NCBI GenBank assembly: GCA_937892225.1
Contig: CALAUH010000289.1
Coordinates: forward strand, 1-5,136
Source: an uncultured Treponema sp.
GTDB taxonomy: Bacteria; Spirochaetota; Spirochaetia; Treponematales; Treponemataceae
DNA: 5,136 nt
Direction of reading: 5' to 3'
Shown: positions 1-5,136 of the stretch, piece after piece
Numbering within the stretch: position 1 is the stretch's first letter
How the letters are laid out: each line of letters opens with the position of its first letter
The notes under the pieces: model-generated
What the model was told of the DNA's origin: nothing
Databases searched by the model: none
What the model saw: only the letters and a program-made list of their open reading frames with translations
Made by a program: the position numbers and the translations under genes

Positions 1-190
1 CTGAGGCACTTAAAACAGTTCTCATTGCTTTAGCAATACGACCATATTTGCCGATTACTTTACCAATGTCACCGTCTGCAACTTTAAGCTGGAGCACCAT
101 GCCCTTTTCGCCTTCAGTTTCATTTACAGATACAGCTGACGGATCATCGACCAATGATTTTGCGATGAATTCAATCAGGTCTTTTTCCAT
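1..190 (-). CDS. khpA: KhpA, KH-domain RNA-binding protein (partial, C-terminus off the left edge)
   Basis: I translated this open frame by hand from an ATG at 190-188; 63 codons lie in the window. The protein begins MEKDLIEFIAKSLVDDPSAV and carries the single KH domain of the KhpA (YlqC) family, with the nucleic-acid-binding GxxG loop visible as GKYG at residues 47-50 inside KVIGKYGRIAKA. Family members are about 75-80 residues, so only some 12-17 residues are missing. KhpA is a small cytoplasmic RNA-binding protein that in several bacteria pairs with KhpB/Jag and affects cell division and RNA levels. It follows rpsP by 17 bases, the conserved rpsP-khpA-rimM-trmD order. A GAGG Shine-Dalgarno lies 7 bases before the ATG and supports this start. 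The identification is firm; the regulatory role is known from the family, not shown here. Confidence 0.93.
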   Translation of the reverse strand, partial: MEKDLIEFIAKSLVDDPSAVSVNETEGEKGMVLQLKVADGDIGKVIGKYGRIAKAMRTVLSAS

Positions 191-207
191 TTCCTAGCCT
201 CTGTAAA

Positions 208-459
208 TTATTTTGACTGTTTTGCAGCCTGAACATTCATTAATTTCTTAACGATGTCAGTTGGCTGAGCACCTACGCTGATCCAATACTTAGCGCGGTC
301 CATATCGATTGAAACCTGAGCGTCTTCTTTTGCGATTGGCTGGTAAGTTCCAATTTCTTCGATACAAACACCGTCACGTGGTTTGCGTGAGTCCTGAACA
401 ACTACACGGTAGCATGGACGTTTCTGAGTACCAAATCTCTTAAGTCTGATTTTGACCAT
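208..459 (-). CDS. rpsP: Small ribosomal subunit protein bS16
   Basis: This complete 83-residue protein is bS16, a component of the 30S subunit that binds 16S rRNA early in assembly. The diagnostic N-terminus MVKIRLKRFGTQKRP is followed by YRVVVQDSRKPRDG and IEEIGTYQP, all typical of the family, and the length is in the usual range of about 80-90. The ATG start is supported by a strong Shine-Dalgarno, GGAGGAA at 472-466, with 6 bases between it and the start codon. It is the first gene of the ribosomal protein/tRNA-modification operon, with khpA 17 bases downstream. Two cysteines, C16 (in RPCYR) and C32 (in DGVCIEE), sit where bS16 proteins more often have an aromatic or other non-cysteine residue. 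Upstream, about 110 bases of AT-rich DNA separate it from the ABC ATPase gene and contain a candidate promoter. Confidence 0.98.
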   Translation of the reverse strand: MVKIRLKRFGTQKRPCYRVVVQDSRKPRDGVCIEEIGTYQPIAKEDAQVSIDMDRAKYWISVGAQPTDIVKKLMNVQAAKQSK

Positions 460-509
460 TTATATTTCCTCCATGGCACTGTTACCAGCACCAGATTTTA
501 CAATTTAAA

Positions 510-528
510 CACAATACACCTAATTGTG
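510..528 (-). repeat. Inverted repeat in the rpsP leader
   Basis: The six-base arms CACAAT and ATTGTG are separated by 7 bases. Read as minus-strand RNA, one further G-U pair closes the base, giving a small hairpin. It lies about 50 bases upstream of the rpsP start codon and just downstream of the candidate -10 element, so it would sit near the 5' end of the rpsP mRNA. It could be an operator, a leader stem or chance in AT-rich DNA; nothing here decides between these. Confidence 0.4.
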
Positions 529-539
529 CATATTAGAAT

Positions 540-571
540 ATTATAATATAGAAAAAAATGATTTTATTCAA
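540..571 (-). promoter_or_regulatory. Candidate sigma70 promoter for rpsP
   Basis: A perfect -10 hexamer TATAAT occurs on the minus strand at 545-540, overlapped by TATATT at 550-545. The nearest good -35 is TTGAAT at 571-566. It is 20 bases from the perfect -10 and 15 from the overlapping TATATT, so neither pairing has the ideal spacing. Transcription would begin near 533 and leave a leader of about 74 bases before rpsP. The -10 is embedded in a perfect 12-base palindrome (538-549), so the same hexamer also appears on the plus strand. The position, between a convincing operon end and the first gene of a ribosomal operon, makes a promoter likely; the exact elements are uncertain. Confidence 0.45.
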
Positions 572-588
572 GATATGCAAAGACAATA

Positions 589-1338
589 TTAATTAGAAAA
601 TCTAGATAAAAAGTTTTTAGCACGTTCAGTTTTAGGATTATTAATAACCTGTTCCGGATTTCCCTCTTCTACTATTACACCGTTATCCATAAAAATAACA
701 TTGGTAGAAATATCTCTTGCAAATGCCATCTCGTGAGTTACGACAACCATTGTCATTTTTTCCTGAGCAAGTTCTTTTATAACAGCAAGAATTTCGCCTG
801 TTAATTCAGGATCCAAAGCTGATGTTGGTTCATCAAATAATAAAACTTCAGGTTTCATAGCAAGTGAACGTGCAATTGAAACTCTCTGCTGCTGACCACC
901 AGACAATTCACAAGGATAATTATCAACTTTATTTTCAAGTCCCATTCTCTTTAATAAAGTGATTGCAGTCTCTCTTGCCTGTTCAGGAGATTTTTTAAGG
1001 ACCCGAATCTGTGGTTCCATAACATTTTTTAAAACATTGTAATGTGGAAAAAGATTAAAATTCTGAAAAACAAGTCCGGATTTTAAAGTAATCTGATGAC
1101 ATATATCGTTAGAAGAATAAATACCATCTTTAACAAGAGTCATACCGCAGACTTCAATAGTTCCACCAGAAACTTTTTCTAACTGAGAAATGCATCTTAA
1201 AATTGTAGATTTTCCAGATCCACTTGGACCAATAATAGATAAAACCTGTCCTTTATCTACAGAAAAAGAAATACCTTTTAGAATTTCAAGAGAATTAAAA
1301 GATTTTTTAAGATTATTAACTTCAATTATTCTTTCCAT
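589..1338 (-). CDS. Polar amino acid ABC transporter, ATP-binding protein (GlnQ/ArtP/HisP type)
   Basis: This complete 249-residue ATPase is of the polar amino acid importer class. It hydrolyses ATP on the cytoplasmic face to power uptake through the adjacent permease. All motifs are present in order: Walker A GPSGSGKST (37-45), Q-loop FQNFNLFPH (91-99, Q92), ABC signature LSGGQQQR (145-152), Walker B VLLFDEP with catalytic E170, D-loop SALD (173-176) and switch histidine H202 in THEM. FNLFPHYNVLKNV and the length near 245 are typical of GlnQ-like ATPases. The ATG at 1338 is preceded by AAAGG with about 6 bases of spacing. That Shine-Dalgarno overlaps the stop codon of the permease gene, so the two are probably translationally coupled (9-base gap). 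It is the last gene of the argH-transporter operon, and no clear terminator follows. Substrate cannot be read from an ATPase. Confidence 0.96.
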   Translation of the reverse strand: MERIIEVNNLKKSFNSLEILKGISFSVDKGQVLSIIGPSGSGKSTILRCISQLEKVSGGTIEVCGMTLVKDGIYSSNDICHQITLKSGLVFQNFNLFPHYNVLKNVMEPQIRVLKKSPEQARETAITLLKRMGLENKVDNYPCELSGGQQQRVSIARSLAMKPEVLLFDEPTSALDPELTGEILAVIKELAQEKMTMVVVTHEMAFARDISTNVIFMDNGVIVEEGNPEQVINNPKTERAKNFLSRFSN

Positions 1339-1347
1339 TTTAAACCT

Positions 1348-2055
1348 TTATGAATAATAAGAATATTTCTTTTCCAATTTCTTAAATACAAATGCAACAA
1401 TATAATTCATTACAAAATAGAAAACACCCGCAATTAACAAAGGTGTAAAGGAAACCATTCTGTTTGAAGAACTCTTTGCAAAAAACATCAATTCCTGAAC
1501 ACTTAAAATTGTTACTAAAGATGTATCCTTTACAAGTGTTATTACTTCATTTCCCATTGCAGGAATTATTCTTTTTATAACCTGAGGCAATACAATTCTA
1601 AAAAAAGTCTGTCCCGGTTTATATCCTAATACTTTTGTTGCCTCATATTGTCCGCGTGGTATTGCTTCTATACCGCCTCTATATATTTCTGCAAAATAAG
1701 CAGCATAATTTATAGAAAAAGCAACAATAGAAGCTACAAAAGATGGAAAATTGATTGTAGTATCAAACATTTTTACTGCAATCAATTTTGGAATAAAATA
1801 TACAATTAATAACTGGAGCATCAAAGGTGTTCCACGAATTATTAATAAAAATATATTTGTTAATTTTGATAAAAATTTATTTTTAGACATTCTTCCTAAC
1901 GCAATTGGCAAAGCTAAAGGAATTGCAAACAAAAGAGTCAGAAAGAAAATACTAAGAGTTATTCCAGAGCCTTTTACCATAGATAAAAGCATAGCAAAAA
2001 AATTTTCTACACTTTTTGGTTCACACTGAAATAACTTTGAAAAAAAATCAATCAC
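1348..2055 (-). CDS. Polar amino acid ABC transporter, permease (HisM/GlnP/ArtQ type)
   Basis: This 235-residue integral membrane protein is the inner-membrane channel of the importer. Hydrophobic segments are seen roughly at 31-54, 65-92, 104-124 and 204-226, with a weaker one near 178-195. Family motifs are RGTPLMLQL (74-82), YFAEIYRGGIEAIPRGQ (120-136) and the EAA loop, EATKVLGYKPGQTFFRIVLP (138-157), which docks on the ATPase. Only one permease gene is present, so a homodimer is expected, as in GlnP-like systems. The start is GTG at 2055-2053, 4 bases after the stop of the binding protein gene. Only a weak GGTAG precedes it, so initiation probably depends on coupling to upstream translation. 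An in-frame ATG at residue 22 is an alternative start just ahead of the first membrane segment. Confidence 0.94.
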   Translation of the reverse strand: MIDFFSKLFQCEPKSVENFFAMLLSMVKGSGITLSIFFLTLLFAIPLALPIALGRMSKNKFLSKLTNIFLLIIRGTPLMLQLLIVYFIPKLIAVKMFDTTINFPSFVASIVAFSINYAAYFAEIYRGGIEAIPRGQYEATKVLGYKPGQTFFRIVLPQVIKRIIPAMGNEVITLVKDTSLVTILSVQELMFFAKSSSNRMVSFTPLLIAGVFYFVMNYIVAFVFKKLEKKYSYYS

Positions 2056-2059
2056 AAAA

Positions 2060-2839
2060 CTACCATTCAGAAATTACAGAAATATCTTTACCAAACCATT
2101 TTGTAGAAATCTGTGCTACAGTTCCATCAGCAGACATTTCTTCCAATGTTTTTACAACCTTATCTCTAAGTTCTGCACCTTTCTTGTTTTTATTAAAGCC
2201 GATTCCATAACCTTCTTTAGCTAAAGATTCGTCAATAACAACTAAAGGATCTCCAGATACTTTTATCTGATATTCTGCTACAACACTGTCCATTACAACA
2301 CCGTCTACACTACCAACTAAAAGATCTGTTAATGCGATAAGATTATCTTCATAAGGAACTAATTTTTTTAAGCTTTCAGCGAAAGTTCCATTATCATTAA
2401 TAGCTTCTTCTGCACTTGAACCAGCCTGATATGCAATTACAGAACCTTTTGCATCAGCAAGTGATTTAATACTGCTGTTTGCACGAACAACTAAAACCTG
2501 ATCATTATTAAGATAAGCTGGTGTAAAAGACATTGCTTTAATTCTTTCATCTGTGATTGTAAAACCATTCCAGATACAGTCAATACTTCCAGAAGAAAGT
2601 TCCATTTCTTTTGCTTCCCAGTTAATTGGTTTAGCTTCAAAAGAAAGATTAAGGCGTTTAGCAACTTCTTTTGCCAAGTCGATATCATATCCTACGATTG
2701 TACCATCAGATTCTGTAAAACCTAATGGTGGGAAAGATGCGTCTAATCCTAATACAAATTTGTTTGAATTAGATTTTGCACAACCAGTCAAACCTAATAA
2801 AGAAACAGTTAATAAAACTGATACTAATAATTTTTTCAT
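2060..2839 (-). CDS. Polar amino acid ABC transporter, lipoprotein substrate-binding protein (SBP_bac_3 family)
   Basis: This complete 259-residue binding protein captures an amino acid outside the inner membrane and delivers it to the adjacent permease. The N-terminus MKKLLVSVLLTVSLLGLTGC is a lipoprotein signal with lipobox LTGC; C20 would be lipidated. The mature part has the family pattern LGLDASFPPLGF (30-41), VGYDIDLAKEVAKRL (49-63) and WNGFTITDER (90-99). R99 corresponds to the arginine that binds the ligand carboxylate in HisJ/LAO-type proteins. D184 in VVMDSVVAEY corresponds to the aspartate that binds the amino group. F36 and W74 fall at the aromatic ligand-stacking positions, and D33 at the side-chain-contact aspartate, but these are too widely shared to fix the substrate. 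The ATG is preceded by GGAG with 8-base spacing. It follows argH by 19 bases, suggesting a ligand linked to arginine metabolism; this is inference. Confidence 0.95.
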   Translation of the reverse strand: MKKLLVSVLLTVSLLGLTGCAKSNSNKFVLGLDASFPPLGFTESDGTIVGYDIDLAKEVAKRLNLSFEAKPINWEAKEMELSSGSIDCIWNGFTITDERIKAMSFTPAYLNNDQVLVVRANSSIKSLADAKGSVIAYQAGSSAEEAINDNGTFAESLKKLVPYEDNLIALTDLLVGSVDGVVMDSVVAEYQIKVSGDPLVVIDESLAKEGYGIGFNKNKKGAELRDKVVKTLEEMSADGTVAQISTKWFGKDISVISEW

Positions 2840-2858
2840 TTAATTTACTCCATATAAA

Positions 2859-4277
2859 TTAATTTGTATGTTTTTTTATAAAATCATTTAGATTTTTTAT
2901 TTGTTCATTTACTTTTTCTTCTGCAGGACCACCATCTGTTTTTCTAGATGCAACACATGCAAAAGGAGAAATAAAATCATAAATATCTTTTTCAAATAAA
3001 GAAGAACATTCTTTAAAAGATTCAAATGGAAGCTGTTCAAGTTCACAATCATTTTCAATTGCAAGTCTTACCAATTGTGCAGAAACTCCATGTGCGGTTC
3101 TAAAAGGCATTCCCTTTCTTACAAGATAATCAGCAATATCTGTTGCATTAAGGAATCCACCTTTACATGCATTTTCCATTTTATCTTTATTCCATTTGGC
3201 TGTTGCAATCATCTGAGTAAAGACTTTTATACAAGATAAAACTGTATCACATGCATCAAAAAGACTTTCTTTGTCTTCCTGCATATCTCGATCATAAGCT
3301 AAAGGAAGACCTTTCATCATTGTTAATAAAGCGATTAAATCACCATAAACTTTTCCAGTTCTTCCTCTGATTAATTCTGCAAAATCAGGATTTTTCTTCT
3401 GTGGCATAATTGAACTGCCGGTTGACCATTTTTCACTTAAATCTATAAAAGAAAATTCTGTTGTAGACCATAAAACAATTTCTTCACAGGCACGACTTAA
3501 ATGCATCTGAATTAAAGAAAGTGCAGAAACAGTCTCTATACAATAATCTCTATCTGAAACACTGTCTAATGAGTTCTGAGTAACTTCCGGGAATCCAAGT
3601 TCTTTTGCTTCATATTTTCTATTTAATGGAAGTCCACTGCCTGCAAGTGCACATGAACCGATTGGCGAAATATCAAGACGTTTTAATGAATCTTCAAGAC
3701 GACCAAAATCTCGTACAAAACTCCATGCCCACGCACAAACATGATGTGCCAATGTTACCGGCTGAGCATGCTGCATATGAGTAAAACCTGGAATTAAAGT
3801 TTTTGTATTCTGTTTTGCTATTTGTGATAAAGCATCTATTAAAGTTACAAGACTATTCTGAACTTCCGGAATAAATCTCTTAAGATATAAACGTTCATCT
3901 AAGGCAATCTGATCGTTTCGACTTCTTCCAGTATGAACTTTCTTACCAGCTTCACCTATTCGATCTGTTAATGTAGCTTCTATAAAAGAATGAATATCTT
4001 CTGCTGAATAATCGATTTTAAGAGTTCCATCTTTTAAATCTTTTTCAATTGACTGTAAACCTTCTACAATTGATTCAGTTTCTTCTTTTGAAATTATTTT
4101 TTGATTACCAAGCATTTTTGCATGTGCAATACTGCCTTTTATATCATCAAAAGCCATTCTTTCATCAACATAAATTGATGTTTCAAAATCGACAGCCTGT
4201 GCATCAGGACCTTCTTTAAATCTTCCGTGCCATAATGCTGCATGATTATCTTTTGTTATTGTTCCATGAGTTGACAT
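2859..4277 (-). CDS. argH: Argininosuccinate lyase
   Basis: This complete 472-residue enzyme of the fumarase/aspartase superfamily cleaves argininosuccinate to arginine and fumarate, the last step of arginine synthesis, in the cytoplasm. It has the N-terminal LWHGRF (15-20; often LWGGRF), HTGRSRNDQ (115-123), the catalytic-histidine region FTHMQHAQPVT (165-175), and the superfamily signature loop GSSIMPQKKNP (287-297) carrying the catalytic serine. The C-terminal RKTDGGPAEEKV is also typical. Length is normal (about 455-475). The ATG at 4277 is the only reasonable start: an in-frame stop lies at 4289-4287, and the next methionine (residue 41) would remove LWHGRF. No Shine-Dalgarno precedes it, and a strong promoter ends 8 bases upstream, implying a leaderless message. 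It heads an operon with an amino acid importer; no argG is in the window. Confidence 0.97.
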   Translation of the reverse strand: MSTHGTITKDNHAALWHGRFKEGPDAQAVDFETSIYVDERMAFDDIKGSIAHAKMLGNQKIISKEETESIVEGLQSIEKDLKDGTLKIDYSAEDIHSFIEATLTDRIGEAGKKVHTGRSRNDQIALDERLYLKRFIPEVQNSLVTLIDALSQIAKQNTKTLIPGFTHMQHAQPVTLAHHVCAWAWSFVRDFGRLEDSLKRLDISPIGSCALAGSGLPLNRKYEAKELGFPEVTQNSLDSVSDRDYCIETVSALSLIQMHLSRACEEIVLWSTTEFSFIDLSEKWSTGSSIMPQKKNPDFAELIRGRTGKVYGDLIALLTMMKGLPLAYDRDMQEDKESLFDACDTVLSCIKVFTQMIATAKWNKDKMENACKGGFLNATDIADYLVRKGMPFRTAHGVSAQLVRLAIENDCELEQLPFESFKECSSLFEKDIYDFISPFACVASRKTDGGPAEEKVNEQIKNLNDFIKKHTN

Positions 4278-4285
4278 ATTTAAAT

Positions 4286-4314
4286 ATTATAAAGAAAACA
4301 AGATTATATTTCAA
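4286..4314 (-). promoter_or_regulatory. Sigma70-type promoter of the argH-transporter operon
   Basis: On the minus strand the -35 element TTGAAA (4314-4309) and the -10 element TATAAT (4291-4286) are separated by exactly 17 bases, 11 of 12 positions matching consensus. Standard spacing places the transcription start around 4280-4277, which is 0-3 bases before, or at, the argH ATG. A small inverted repeat (ATTAT/ATAAT, 4303-4318) overlaps the -35 but may be chance in AT-rich sequence. No convincing ARG box was recognised. Confidence 0.8.
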
Positions 4315-4391
4315 TAATACATCAGTTTAAGACATATTTAGTAAAAAATCTTTATTTCTATATTTTTTATGATTTATTGTTAATTATAAAT

Positions 4392-4426
4392 AAAAAAAAG
4401 GCTGTCGGTATAAAACCAACAGCCTT
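4392..4426 (-). terminator. Intrinsic terminator after the solute-binding protein gene
   Basis: In minus-strand RNA the arms AAGGCUGUUGGU (4426-4415) and ACCGACAGCCUU (4409-4398) form a 12-pair stem around a 5-base loop, followed by a run of U (4397-4392; eight U counting the last two paired bases). One pair in the stem is U-G in this strand but would be a C-A mismatch in plus-strand RNA, and the plus strand has no U tract on its exit side, so the element is oriented for minus-strand transcription. It lies 33 bases after the stop codon at 4460 and about 80 bases before the argH promoter, cleanly separating the two transcription units. Confidence 0.92.
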
Positions 4427-4459
4427 CGTACTAATTATTTATAAATATTTTATAAACAA

Positions 4460-5136
4460 TTATTTGTTGCAGTCATCAATAAGAGCCTGCCACTGTGGGT
4501 AAGCTGATTCGTAAGCCTGCTGTGGTGTCTGATATCCACCTGTGATACCCCAAACCATAGCACCCTGTTCGAGACCTGGAATAAGTGTATCGAAACGTGG
4601 GTTTGGATTATCCATCATCATCTGGAGTGTTTCATCTACAGCACGTTCATCTGAGAATGCAGCATAGTATGCAGCTTTCCAAGCATCTGGATCATCATAT
4701 CCTGGTACTGTATCTGACCAAAGGTCAAATGCCTGAGCAATTTTTTCTGCACGATCATGATCATAGCAAGCTGGAATTGTATAAACATTTGACTGGTGAA
4801 TTGTTCTATATGTTGTTCCTTTTGGTCCGAGTGGGAAACAAACGAAACCATAATCATCTTTCATATTGTCATGGAATTTATTTCCTGGCATAGCATTGTA
4901 TTCCTGATCACATGTGAATGCACATAAACCATTCATGAATGCATCATAGAAGTAGTCCCAGTTTCCGCCTTCTGGCTGTGGATACTGATATTCTTTGAAC
5001 ATGTGAGCGATCCAGTTCCATGCTTCCATAGCATTTTCTGAACCAGAAACGTTCTGATATTTACCATTTTCATCTGGTAAAATGATAGCAGCATTGTTTG
5101 AATCGAGTGCGTTATAAGAGAATTCAGAGTTGAATG
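4460..5136 (-). CDS. Extracellular solute-binding protein, family 1-like, probable carbohydrate ABC transporter component (partial, N-terminus off the right edge)
   Basis: The reading frame stays open from the right edge to the stop at 4462-4460, giving 224 complete codons. The methionine at 5029 is internal, because in-frame codons continue upstream to the edge (FNSEFSYNALDSNNAAIILP and on). The visible part resembles the C-terminal half of family-1 extracellular solute-binding proteins: a helix with SGSENAMEAWNWIAHMFKEY, a short segment FYDAFMNGLCAFTCDQEYNA like the substrate-lobe F..G..A pattern, then FPLGPKG, and a late helix PQQAYESAYPQWQALIDDC. Such proteins bind sugars or oligosaccharides outside the inner membrane, and many aromatic residues (W, Y, F) fit a sugar ligand. 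The signal peptide, if any, is outside the window. A terminator follows directly, so partner permeases are not downstream. Family assignment is moderate; ligand is unknown. Confidence 0.8.
   Translation of the reverse strand, partial: FNSEFSYNALDSNNAAIILPDENGKYQNVSGSENAMEAWNWIAHMFKEYQYPQPEGGNWDYFYDAFMNGLCAFTCDQEYNAMPGNKFHDNMKDDYGFVCFPLGPKGTTYRTIHQSNVYTIPACYDHDRAEKIAQAFDLWSDTVPGYDDPDAWKAAYYAAFSDERAVDETLQMMMDNPNPRFDTLIPGLEQGAMVWGITGGYQTPQQAYESAYPQWQALIDDCNK

Noticed and set aside
491..520. Second rpsP promoter with TTAGGT and TAAAAT spaced 17 bases
   Set aside because: The -35 matches consensus at only two of six positions, so the spacing alone is not persuasive.
1751..2210. Two plus-strand open frames (1751-2029 and 2016-2210) opposite the permease and binding protein genes
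   Set aside because: They are antisense to well-supported genes with conserved motifs and show no recognisable domain.
2491..2843. Open frames at 2491-2688 (minus) and 2553-2843 (plus) within the amino acid binding protein gene
   Set aside because: They are out-of-frame or antisense shadows of a complete lipoprotein gene with family motifs in the accepted frame.
4290..4400. A possible arginine-repressor (ARG box) operator or arginine riboswitch upstream of argH
   Set aside because: The region is AT-rich and has only a five-base inverted repeat over the -35. I could not match an ARG box pattern, and the near-absent leader leaves no room for a riboswitch.
4398..4426. Bidirectional terminator also serving plus-strand transcription
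   Set aside because: The plus-strand version has a mismatch in the stem and no U tract on its exit side, and no plus-strand gene ends here.
4585..4893. Open frames at 4585-4893 (plus) and 4636-4857 (minus) within the right-hand binding protein gene
   Set aside because: They are shadows of the long open frame that continues to the window edge; their histidine- and methionine-rich translations are typical of off-frame reading.
4460..5029. Treating the methionine at 5029 as the start of the right-hand gene
   Set aside because: The frame continues upstream without a stop to position 5136, and the upstream residues look like part of the same protein, so the gene is partial rather than 189 residues long.

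Overview
The window is a stretch of low-GC bacterial chromosome in which every supported gene lies on the minus strand, so transcription runs from high to low coordinates. The organism is not certain. The AT-rich intergenic DNA, lipoprotein-type binding proteins, mix of housekeeping and transport genes and the ribosomal protein sequences fit a host-associated, Treponema-like spirochaete. A low-GC Firmicute cannot be excluded from sequence reading alone.

In transcription order there are three blocks. (1) Positions 5136-4460 hold the C-terminal part of a family-1-type extracellular solute-binding protein, probably a sugar binder, whose 5' end lies outside the window. It is closed by a strong intrinsic terminator at 4392-4426. 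(2) Positions 4320-589 hold one apparent operon: a near-consensus sigma70 promoter, then argH (argininosuccinate lyase), then a polar amino acid ABC importer made of a lipoprotein binding protein, a single permease and an ATPase. Gaps of 19, 4 and 9 bases separate these genes. (3) Positions 459-1 hold the start of the classic ribosomal/tRNA maturation operon: rpsP (ribosomal protein bS16) followed by khpA (KH-domain RNA-binding protein), which runs off the left edge. rimM, trmD and rplS would be expected next.

Block 2 is the most informative. Joint transcription of argH with an amino acid importer suggests that the importer handles a compound connected to arginine metabolism (arginine, citrulline, ornithine or similar). 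This rests on operon context, because the binding-site residues visible in the binding protein are general to the family. The argH promoter sits so close to the only possible start codon that its mRNA should be leaderless or nearly so, and there is no Shine-Dalgarno sequence. The other genes whose starts are visible have recognisable ribosome binding sites, except the permease, which starts with GTG and probably depends on translational coupling.

Block 2 is visibly more AT-rich than the blocks on either side. By hand count, positions 1741-1800 have 14 G/C of 60, against 53 of 120 at 241-360 and 29 of 60 at 4501-4560. I see no rRNA, tRNA, CRISPR array, insertion sequence, phage gene or recognisable riboswitch. 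I do not see a new biological system here; the findings are modest and concern gene expression and context.
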